Shown here: positions 17,972-25,226 of the stretch, piece by piece
Layout: each line of letters opens with the position of its first letter
Numbering within the stretch: position 1 is the first letter of the stretch
Assembly (NCBI GenBank): GCA_022446885.1
Contig: JAKVBU010000020.1
Span: 17,221 to 60,648, forward strand
DNA from: Phycisphaerales bacterium
GTDB taxonomy: Bacteria; Planctomycetota; Phycisphaerae; Phycisphaerales; SM1A02
Direction of reading: 5' to 3'
DNA length: 43,428 nucleotides
The notes under the pieces: generated by a model
Database searches by the model: none
What the model was told of the DNA's origin: nothing
What the model saw: the letters and a program-made list of their open reading frames with translations, nothing else
Position numbers and translations under genes: made by a program

Positions 17972-18954
17972 TGGCTCAACTCACCATGGTAGAAGCGTTG
18001 AATCTGGCGCTCGATGAAGCCCTGCGTGAGGACGAACGCGTGTGCCTCATGGGGCAGGACATCGGCGTGAATGGTGGCGTGTTCCGTGTCACCAAAGATC
18101 TGCAGGCTCGCCACGGCGCCGACCGCGTCATGGACACACCTCTTGCCGAATGCGGCATCATCGGGACGGCTGTCGGCATGGCCGTGTATGGCATGCGGCC
18201 GGTGGCAGAGATCCAGTTCTCAGGGTTCACAATGCAGGCCTTCGACCAGATCGAACAGAACATGGCGCGACTGCGAAACAGAACACAAGGCCGCTATCCG
18301 ATTTCCATGGTCATGCGCACGCCCTTTGGCGGTGGCATCCGTGCTGTCGAGCACCACAGCGAGTCCCGCGAGGCCTATTGGGCCCATACGCCGGGGCTCA
18401 AGTGCGTCATTCCCAGCGGCCCACGCAATGCACGAGCGCTTCTGCGGGCCTCGATCGAGTGCGATGATCCCGTCGTCTTCTACGAACCCAAGGCCGTTTA
18501 CCGAGCCTTCCGCGAAGAAGTGCCCGAGTCGCCTGAGACGATGGAACTGGGCAAGGCGGACGTCTTCCGAACAGGTGCCGACATCACGCTCATCAGCTAC
18601 GGCGCAATGATCCGACCCGTTCGAGAGGCCGCCGACGATCTGGCAGACGAATACGGGATCGATTGCGAGTGCATCGATCTGCTCACTGTCTCACCCATCG
18701 ACACCACCACCCTGGTCGAGTCGGTGCGAAAGACCGGCCGCTGCATAATCGTGCACGAAGGGCACCGCAGCTGTGGCATCGGCGCTGAAGTCGCGGCCCG
18801 GATCACGGAGGACGCCTTCGAACATCTAGTGGCCCCGGTGCGGCGCCTGACCGGGTTCGACATCCCGTTCCCCTATTTTCAGGTCGAACAACATGCCCTG
18901 CCCGAAACAGATGACATCATCGCCGCTGCCCGCGACGCGATGAACTGGGACTGA
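17971..18954 (+). CDS. 2-oxoacid dehydrogenase E1 component, beta subunit
   Basis: A 327-residue partner of the preceding E1alpha. Family hallmarks include MVEALNLALDEALREDERV, the GGVFRVTKDLQ block, DTPLAECGIIGTAVGMAVYG, and YEPKAVYRAF near the middle. The C-terminal transketolase domain has the HEGHRSCGIGAEVAARI stretch. Together the two subunits form the alpha2beta2 E1 of the branched-chain/pyruvate type. The gene starts at the A of TAATG and ends two bases before the GTG of E2, so the three are a tight operon. The YRAF version of the central block is closer to branched-chain E1beta than to PDH E1beta in my judgement, but this was not tested. Confidence 0.92.
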   Translation: MAQLTMVEALNLALDEALREDERVCLMGQDIGVNGGVFRVTKDLQARHGADRVMDTPLAECGIIGTAVGMAVYGMRPVAEIQFSGFTMQAFDQIEQNMARLRNRTQGRYPISMVMRTPFGGGIRAVEHHSESREAYWAHTPGLKCVIPSGPRNARALLRASIECDDPVVFYEPKAVYRAFREEVPESPETMELGKADVFRTGADITLISYGAMIRPVREAADDLADEYGIDCECIDLLTVSPIDTTTLVESVRKTGRCIIVHEGHRSCGIGAEVAARITEDAFEHLVAPVRRLTGFDIPFPYFQVEQHALPETDDIIAAARDAMNWD

Positions 18955-18956
18955 GT

Positions 18957-20309
18957 GTGCACGTGAGCCAGAACAGCACGTTCGAGTTCAAGTTGCCCGA
19001 TCTGGGTGAAGGGGTCCACGAAGGTCGCGTACTGAAGCTGCACGTGGCCGAGGGCGGCGAGATCCAGGAAGACGCCCCCCTCATGGAGGTGGAGACCGAC
19101 AAGGCCGCCGTGGAGATCCCCTCCCCTCGCACGGGCCGCATTGCCCGTTGGCACGTACGTGAGAAGGAACTCGTGCATGTCGGCAACGTGATGGTGGAAA
19201 TCGCAGGTGACACAGCCGACGGGGTCCAACGCTCTAGCCAAGATCCCGGCCCTGCCCCCACCCCAGCAACGCCTCCGCCAGCCCACAGGCAGACCAACTC
19301 ACCGACTTCGACGAGAACGGCCACCGCCTCAAACAGGCGAACACCAGCCTCGCCCAGCGTGCGCAAACTCGCCCGAACGCTCGGCGTTGAACTGGCAACT
19401 GTTCATGGATCGGGCCCGGGTGGCCGCCTGACTCGAGCCGATGTCGAAGCGGCCGCAGAGGCCTCTCAGCAAACTGCATCATCCGGTTCGACCACACCGA
19501 CGGTCGTTGATGCGACACCTGCCGCAACGATGCCCGTTCCGGCGACCCCCGTAGCGCCTGCGCCGCTCCGAGCCGACATCGAAGGCGTTGAGGAAACGAA
19601 CGAGTACGGCACGATCGTCCGCAGCGACCTGTCACAGGCAAGGAAGACCATCGCCCGCGTGATGAGCGAGTCGTGGATGACAATCCCGCACGTCACTGAC
19701 TGCAACGACGCCGACATCACTGATCTGGAGTCTCAGCGGAAGGCGTTCAGCGACCCGGCAGCCGAAGTGGGTGATCGTCGCATCACGACGCTGGCGTTCG
19801 TCATTCGGGCCGTGTGTCGATCGCTCGTCAAGCACCCGATTCTGAATGCGTCGATCGACTGGGAAACGCAGCAGGTCGTTCACCACCGCTACGTGAACAT
19901 TGGCATTGGCATCGAGACCGCCCGAGGCCTTGTCGCCCCGGTCATTCGCAATGCCCACCTGATGGGGGTTGGTGAGATCGCTGATCAACTGGCTGCGATC
20001 ACCCACAATGCCCGAGGCGGAACCTTCACGATCGAGGACACACGAGGGGGCACCTACACCATTTCCAATGCTGGCGCCATGGGCCGTACTCGATACAGCA
20101 CACCGATCATCACACCCGGTCAGGTGGCTTGTCTTGCAGTCGGACGAGCCCGCAAACTTCCGTGGGTGGTGGGCGATGAGGTGGTCCCGCGGCTGATTCT
20201 TCCACTGAGCCACTCGATGGACCATCGCCTCGTTGATGGCGGTCGCGAAATCCCATTCATAGAGCACGTGATCGACGATCTCGAGCACCCGATGCGATTC
20301 GCCCTCTGA
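18957..20309 (+). CDS. 2-oxoacid dehydrogenase E2 (dihydrolipoyl acyltransferase)
   Basis: A 450-residue E2 in the standard order. The N-terminal lipoyl domain has the modified lysine at residue 49 in VETDKAAVEIPSP. A Pro/Thr-rich linker follows, then the E1/E3-binding domain (SVRKLARTLGVELATVHGSG through GRLTRADVE), a second linker, and a catalytic domain from about residue 215 with the active-site motif HSMDHRLVDGG. It transfers the acyl group to CoA. There is one lipoyl domain, as in branched-chain and many alpha-proteobacterial-type E2s. The start codon appears to be GTG (18957, or the in-frame GTG at 18963). It is in an operon with E1; a thioredoxin gene and an E3-like gene follow. Confidence 0.93.
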   Translation: MHVSQNSTFEFKLPDLGEGVHEGRVLKLHVAEGGEIQEDAPLMEVETDKAAVEIPSPRTGRIARWHVREKELVHVGNVMVEIAGDTADGVQRSSQDPGPAPTPATPPPAHRQTNSPTSTRTATASNRRTPASPSVRKLARTLGVELATVHGSGPGGRLTRADVEAAAEASQQTASSGSTTPTVVDATPAATMPVPATPVAPAPLRADIEGVEETNEYGTIVRSDLSQARKTIARVMSESWMTIPHVTDCNDADITDLESQRKAFSDPAAEVGDRRITTLAFVIRAVCRSLVKHPILNASIDWETQQVVHHRYVNIGIGIETARGLVAPVIRNAHLMGVGEIADQLAAITHNARGGTFTIEDTRGGTYTISNAGAMGRTRYSTPIITPGQVACLAVGRARKLPWVVGDEVVPRLILPLSHSMDHRLVDGGREIPFIEHVIDDLEHPMRFAL

Positions 20310-20397
20310 GACGCCCCTCAATGCCGGAGCGTCGCCTCGGAACTGGTATCGTCCTCGAACCGGCCAAGCACGCCATCGCCGGAGGAGGAATGAACAC

Positions 20398-21507
20398 ATG
20401 CGATCTATCATCACCTTGCCTTCAATCATCACGGTTGTCGTGACAGCCGCCTTGGCCTGCACTGGAGCGATCCATGGACAGGACACCAAGAGCAGCGAAG
20501 CACCCAAGGTGCTCAAGCCCGGCGACAAGGCGCCCGGAATCAAGATCGGAACCTGGATCAAGGGTGACGCGTTCACCGCTTTCGAGCCTGGCAAAGTGAC
20601 CGTGATGGAGTTTTGGGCCACCTGGTGCGGCCCCTGCATCATGGGCATCCCCCACCTGACCGATCTGCAGAAGAAGTACAAGGATCAGGGTGTGACCATT
20701 CTCGGCACTGCCATCTGGCAACGTGAACCAGACCAACAGGCACGGGTGAACACAGTGCGGACCTTCGTCGAACGACAGGGCGACAAGATGGGGTACACCG
20801 TTGCAGTCGATGATGGCAGTTGGATGTCCGACCACTGGATGCGGGCTGCCGGCCGAAATGGGATTCCCTCGGCTTTCATCGTCGGCAAGACGGGCAATGT
20901 CGAGTGGATGGGGCACCCGGGCTCCATGGACGCGCCCTTGAAAGCCATCATTGCTGGAACATTCGACCGGGAGGCCTTCGCCAAGCAAGAGGCCTTGGAC
21001 CGCAAGTGGCGCAAGGATCGCCGTCAAATTCAGACTGAGATGGCAATTGCCCGTGAAAAGGGTGACAACGCCGAGGTGTTCCGGATCGTCAATGAGGCAT
21101 CCGCCGAGTACCCCGACGTGCCGTGGCTGCAGCGAGAGCGTTACCGGCTCATGATGCAGTTCAGCAAGGACGCATCTGAAGTCAGGGTCTACGGCAAGAC
21201 CATCGCAAAGAAGAACTGGGACGACCCACAGTTCCTCAACGCGATTTCATGGTGGACCGTTGATGACAAACTCGCCCGCCATCGAGATCTCGACGGCGCC
21301 TTGGCTTGGGCCAAACGAGCTGATGAACTCACCGAGCACAAAGACCCCCAAATCATCGACACCCTCGCACGGTGCTGGTGGGAACGAGGGGACACCGTGC
21401 AGGCGATTGAAACGCAACGCAAGGCAGTCTCACTCGCCGAGGGAGATCTCAAGGCGCAATTGGAGGCGACATTGAGTGAGTACATCAGAGACTCCAAGGC
21501 TGCCTGA
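20398..21507 (+). CDS. Exported TlpA-like thioredoxin-fold protein
   Basis: A 369-residue protein with a signal peptide (first 28 residues, ending GAIHGQ). A TlpA/AhpC-type thioredoxin domain carries the redox motif WATWCGPC (Cys77, Cys80) and, later, GRNGIPSAFIVGKTG containing the cis-proline region. The C-terminal roughly 170 residues are helical and look TPR-like (LDGALAWAKRADELTEHKDP). A strong GGAGGAGGA lies upstream of the ATG. It probably acts as a thiol reductant in the cell envelope. Its position between E2 and the E3-like gene is unusual; if it is exported, it cannot directly contact the cytoplasmic dehydrogenase, so co-location may be incidental. Confidence 0.82.
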   Translation: MRSIITLPSIITVVVTAALACTGAIHGQDTKSSEAPKVLKPGDKAPGIKIGTWIKGDAFTAFEPGKVTVMEFWATWCGPCIMGIPHLTDLQKKYKDQGVTILGTAIWQREPDQQARVNTVRTFVERQGDKMGYTVAVDDGSWMSDHWMRAAGRNGIPSAFIVGKTGNVEWMGHPGSMDAPLKAIIAGTFDREAFAKQEALDRKWRKDRRQIQTEMAIAREKGDNAEVFRIVNEASAEYPDVPWLQRERYRLMMQFSKDASEVRVYGKTIAKKNWDDPQFLNAISWWTVDDKLARHRDLDGALAWAKRADELTEHKDPQIIDTLARCWWERGDTVQAIETQRKAVSLAEGDLKAQLEATLSEYIRDSKAA

Positions 21508-21542
21508 GCACATTGGTGACCCAGCCGAAGATGCACTGACCG

Positions 21543-22784
21543 ATGGTCGTCGGAGAGTTCACGGAAGACGTAGATGTCGCCATCATCGGCGGCGGCCCTG
21601 CCGGGTATCACGCCGCCTTTGATCTGGCTCGCGGCGGACGTGCGCCCATCGTCATCGATCCCCGAGGGCGACTTGGCGGCACCTGCCTCTTCGCCGGGTG
21701 CATCGGGTCCAAGACACTGATCGAACATGTGTGCCATCAAGGCGCTTCGGTAGAGTCTGCCATTGCGGAGTCAACCAAGGCCATCGAAACGCTTGCCAAG
21801 GGGCTGGAGCGTGAAGCTCAATCGCTGGGCGTTCGGGTCTTGCGAGGCAAGGCACGATTTGCCGACAGACGCACCTTGCAAGTGGCCGGCGACACCGTGG
21901 GTCGCCTGCGATTCAAGCGTGCGATCATCTGCACCGGTGGTTGGCCCGCTGGAACAGATGACACCTACACCGCGGCGAGCGTGACAGAACAGCCGAACCT
22001 GCTGGAAGGGTGTATGCAGATCCGCGGCGATGGGCCGCAGGCCGTGGAACTCGCTGCCATTGCCGCGGCGGCAGGCGTGCAGACGTTTCTTGAGGCGCCC
22101 GGCGATCTGCTGTCTGGGCTACCGCGTGAATTGGTCAAGCCAGTGGCCCGGCTGCTCGATAGAGCCGGCGTGTCGCGGGCCCAGGCACCTGAGCATGCAC
22201 GCGTCATTCACGCTGGCCATGGGCCCGCCGATCATTCCCCACTTGATCTGGAGCAGACTTCCGTGACGCTCGACGCCAATGGATGGATCAAGGTGGACGA
22301 AAAAATGCAGACTCAGGACGGGCGAATTTTGGCCGCAGGCGGCTGCACTGGCCTGAGTCCATGGGCCGGGGCATCGCTGCGAATGGGCGCCGTGGCCGCA
22401 TCGACCCTACTGGAGGGGTCGGACGCCTTCGACGGACACGCTGAGCCTCGAACTGTCTGGGCCCCGCCGGGCCTGAGTTGGTGTGGCCCCGACGCACTCG
22501 AGGGATACAAGACAATCACCGTTCCGTGGGGCCACTCAGGGCAGGCCGTGTTGCGCGGCGCGGCGGCCTCAGGGCGAACCATGCTGGCGTGGGAAGAAGC
22601 CAGTGGCATCGTGGTCGGCGCCGGGGCGGTGGGCCAAGGCGCCACGGAACACGCCGAGTCATTCAGTTTGACGGTAGAGCTGGCAGCGACGCTGGAAGAC
22701 CTGGCGCTACGCACACCGGCGCATCCAACCTGCAGCGAGTTGCTGGGTGAAGCTGCCCGGCAGGCGCTGCAGGACACGGCCTGA
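21543..22784 (+). CDS. Short, divergent dihydrolipoamide dehydrogenase-like flavoprotein (E3-like)
   Basis: A 413-residue protein where E3 is normally about 460-475. The FAD motif (DVAIIGGGPAGYHAA) and the redox disulphide block (GRLGGTCLFAGCIGSK, with both Cys) are intact. The C-terminal dyad motif reads AHPTCSE, matching the HPTxSE of E3. The NAD domain is reduced: the expected GGGxxGxE motif is GDGPQAVE, and the region is about 40-50 residues short. In the FAD-closing motif GD is replaced by GG (LAAGGCTG). It may be an E3 dedicated to the upstream E1-E2, or an oxidoreductase using another electron carrier. It ends one base from the convergent paaY. Confidence 0.8.
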   Translation: MVVGEFTEDVDVAIIGGGPAGYHAAFDLARGGRAPIVIDPRGRLGGTCLFAGCIGSKTLIEHVCHQGASVESAIAESTKAIETLAKGLEREAQSLGVRVLRGKARFADRRTLQVAGDTVGRLRFKRAIICTGGWPAGTDDTYTAASVTEQPNLLEGCMQIRGDGPQAVELAAIAAAAGVQTFLEAPGDLLSGLPRELVKPVARLLDRAGVSRAQAPEHARVIHAGHGPADHSPLDLEQTSVTLDANGWIKVDEKMQTQDGRILAAGGCTGLSPWAGASLRMGAVAASTLLEGSDAFDGHAEPRTVWAPPGLSWCGPDALEGYKTITVPWGHSGQAVLRGAAASGRTMLAWEEASGIVVGAGAVGQGATEHAESFSLTVELAATLEDLALRTPAHPTCSELLGEAARQALQDTA

Positions 22785-22785
22785 C

Positions 22786-23394
22786 TCAACCCTCGCCTGC
22801 GGTCTTCTTCGTCTCGTACAGCACGTCGGGCACCCGCTGGGCAAGTCGTGCGTCATCTGCCTCGGAAAGCGGATCAACCGGCGACTCAGTCGCCAGATGC
22901 CGCCTGGCCAGATGGTGATACACCTGCGTGCCTCTGGACTTCCAGCCAACCTCCTTCTCGGAGAGTTCTCGGATCTGCTTCGCCGGCGACCCGGCCCAAA
23001 GCGTGCCCGCTGGAATGACCGTGCGTTCCTTCACGAAAGACAGCGCCCCCACGATCGAGTTCTCCCCCACCTCCACATCGTCCATGAGCACGGCGTTCAT
23101 GCCAATGAGTGCATTGGGGCCAACACAGCAGCCGTGCAGCACAGCGCCGTGCCCTACATGCCCGTCTTCGTGAACAATGACATCCTTGCCGGGGAAGCAG
23201 TGCACGATGCAGCCATCCTGCACGTTGCTACCAGCCCGCAGCTCCAGACGCCCGATGTCTCCACGCAAGACTGCACAGGGGCCAACCAGACAACCTGACC
23301 CGACATGCACATCGCCGATCAACACGGCTGTGGGATGCACGAATGCCTCCGGGTGCACAACCGGCGTGATGCCCTCGAAGGTGTAGCAGGGCAT
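22786..23394 (-). CDS. paaY: PaaY-type hexapeptide-repeat protein (gamma-carbonic anhydrase family)
   Basis: A 202-residue left-handed beta-helix protein. Close family matches are visible in order: MPCYTFEGITPVV, AFVHPTAVLIGDVHVG, VQDGCIVHCFPGKDV, EDGHVGHGAVLHGC, ALIGMNAVLMDDVEVGENS and AGSPAKQIRELSEKE. The three metal-type histidines are present (VHCF, GHVGHG, LHGC). PaaY proteins are thioesterase or quality-control accessories that hydrolyse stalled ring-hydroxylated or oxepin CoA esters. The start overlaps the paaN stop (ATGA on the reverse strand), so it is co-translated with paaN. The call is firm from the ordered blocks and from the operon partner. Confidence 0.9.
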   Translation of the reverse strand: MPCYTFEGITPVVHPEAFVHPTAVLIGDVHVGSGCLVGPCAVLRGDIGRLELRAGSNVQDGCIVHCFPGKDVIVHEDGHVGHGAVLHGCCVGPNALIGMNAVLMDDVEVGENSIVGALSFVKERTVIPAGTLWAGSPAKQIRELSEKEVGWKSRGTQVYHHLARRHLATESPVDPLSEADDARLAQRVPDVLYETKKTAGEG

Positions 23395-25091
23395 CAGCAG
23401 GCCGCCTCTTCAACCGGCGCAGGAACAGGGATTCGGGTGGCTACCAATCGGAATCGATCCGCCACAAAGGCAGCATCGCACAGCGTCGCATTACCCGCGG
23501 GGTTGGCCCCGGAGACGTGGTAATCACTGAACGCAGCCGACTGATTGACCCAGATTTGCCCGGTGAGATTCACCGAGAGCGCCACACCTGCATGCGTGAA
23601 CGCATCGATTGCGGTGTCAATGAGGGCATCGTCGCGCGTCCACAGGGCCGCAGTCAGCCCACCCTTGCGCTTTGCGCCATCAGCAGCCAGTTCGATCGAA
23701 CGTGCCGACGAGGCAGTTCGAACGATGTACACCACCGGCCCGAAACACTCCTGCTCGTGCAGCGCGGCATCAGCCTCCTCCACCTGCACAATGAGCGGCG
23801 AAGCCAATCTCGCGTCCGGGAAGTGTTCATGAGCGACGGGGGCACCATCGCGAAGAACGGTTCCTCCGGCGGTGCGAGCTGACGCCTGACGCTCCAGCGT
23901 TGCAGGTGACTGCACTGCGCCGAGCACCTCATTAGCACGAGCCGGATCGCTCAGGAACCAGTCCACAGCCTTGACAATCGCAGCGCAAGCGTCGTCGAAC
24001 GACATGCGACCGTCGGGCGTGTCGATGCCGTCTTCGGGAATGAAGATGTTCTGTGGCGTTGTGCACATCTGACCCGAGTACAAACACAGAGAGAACGCCA
24101 GATTCCCTGTCACCGCCCGCACGTCGTCGCACCCATCCAGCACGACGGAATTGATGCCAGCCTTCTCGCTGTACACACGAGCCTGCGTGGCATTGGCCTC
24201 GACCCAGTCGCCGAATGCGTTGCCGCCGGTGTAGTCAACGATCGCCACATCGTCGTGCACGACCAGATCCTGCGCCACCGGGGCATCATGGCTATCGCAC
24301 ACCAGCGTCACCACATCGCGATCAAACCCGGCTTCGGCGAGCACATCTCTTGCGATCTCCACCGTAAGGGCAAGCGGCAGAGTTGCCCCGGGGTGTGGCT
24401 TCACCACCACCGAGTTTCCAGTCATGAGCGACGCGAAGATGCCCGGATAGCTGTTCCAAGTGGGGAAGGTAGAGCACCCGATCGTCACAGCGATGCCGCG
24501 GGGAACGATGCGCCACGTCTTGTCGAGTGTCACCGTTTCAGTCTTGCTCACCCGCTTACTCCAGGTGGCCGATTGGGGACACGCTTTCATCGCCGCATAG
24601 GCGTGAGCAACCGCTTCCAGACCGCGATCCTGCGCATGGGGGCCGCCGGCCTGAAACGCCATCATGAATCCCTGCCCGGTGGTGTGCATCACAGCGAAGG
24701 CCATCTCGAACGATCGCTTGTTCAGCCGATGCAGAATCTCGAGACACACGCCTGCGCGGTCCTCAACCGAGGCACGCTTCCATGCGTCCATGGCGCAGCG
24801 GCTGGCCCCCAGCACCTGATTCAGATCGCACCGTGGATACTCGATGCCCGTCTCGATGCCCCAAGGCGAAGACTCATCCGAAACGGTTCCGATGGCATAG
24901 CCTTGATCGAGTTCGAAAGGCTTGCCAAGCCTGGCCTTCCACGCCGCTTGACCATCGGCCCGCGCTGTCTCTCCATAGACCCGTCCACTGGGCACTTCCG
25001 GATAAGCAGACCAGAACCCGCGACTGCCAATGGCGTCAAGCGCTCCCTTCAGTGTGTCCTCGTGTGCAGCAAAGAAGTTCGAGTCGGTCAC
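23394..25091 (-). CDS. paaN: PaaN-type aldehyde dehydrogenase of phenylacetate degradation
   Basis: A 565-residue enzyme. The GTG start at 25091 follows AGGAGG. It is an aldehyde dehydrogenase with the active Cys343 in SGQMCTTPQNIF and the upstream Glu309 in YSEKAGINSVVLDG. The C-terminal block DYHVSGANPAGNATLCDAAFV is characteristic of PaaN rather than PaaZ. No hydratase (MaoC) domain follows, so it can only supply the aldehyde-oxidising step that converts the ring-opened semialdehyde to 3-oxo-5,6-dehydrosuberyl-CoA. The ring-opening hydrolase must come from another gene. A TACAAT at 25136-25141 on the reverse strand probably drives paaN-paaY. The coupled stop/start with paaY supports a shared pathway. 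Confidence 0.88.
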   Translation of the reverse strand: MTDSNFFAAHEDTLKGALDAIGSRGFWSAYPEVPSGRVYGETARADGQAAWKARLGKPFELDQGYAIGTVSDESSPWGIETGIEYPRCDLNQVLGASRCAMDAWKRASVEDRAGVCLEILHRLNKRSFEMAFAVMHTTGQGFMMAFQAGGPHAQDRGLEAVAHAYAAMKACPQSATWSKRVSKTETVTLDKTWRIVPRGIAVTIGCSTFPTWNSYPGIFASLMTGNSVVVKPHPGATLPLALTVEIARDVLAEAGFDRDVVTLVCDSHDAPVAQDLVVHDDVAIVDYTGGNAFGDWVEANATQARVYSEKAGINSVVLDGCDDVRAVTGNLAFSLCLYSGQMCTTPQNIFIPEDGIDTPDGRMSFDDACAAIVKAVDWFLSDPARANEVLGAVQSPATLERQASARTAGGTVLRDGAPVAHEHFPDARLASPLIVQVEEADAALHEQECFGPVVYIVRTASSARSIELAADGAKRKGGLTAALWTRDDALIDTAIDAFTHAGVALSVNLTGQIWVNQSAAFSDYHVSGANPAGNATLCDAAFVADRFRLVATRIPVPAPVEEAAC

Positions 25092-25135
25092 GAGACGCTT
25101 CCTCCTGCGGCATCGTGTCATCGCCGCGAAGACGC

Positions 25136-25141
25136 ATTGTA
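25136..25141 (-). promoter_or_regulatory. -10 element (TACAAT) of paaN-paaY
   Basis: TACAAT on the reverse strand lies about 44 nt before the paaN GTG, giving a short leader that contains the AGGAGG ribosome-binding site. The divergent permease promoter lies 25-30 bp away. Confidence 0.5.
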
Positions 25142-25164
25142 CGGCACGCCCGGGCCGGGCCTCC

Positions 25165-25170
25165 TATGAT
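25165..25170 (+). promoter_or_regulatory. -10 element (TATGAT) of the permease gene
   Basis: TATGAT on the forward strand lies about 56 nt upstream of the ATG at 25227. No clear -35 is visible. It is close to the divergent paaN -10, so the two may share control. Confidence 0.4.
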
Positions 25171-25226
25171 GGACGCCGCCAGCCTTACCCGGCGCAGTGC
25201 GGCCGAGAGGACCCCGCAACAGCGTC

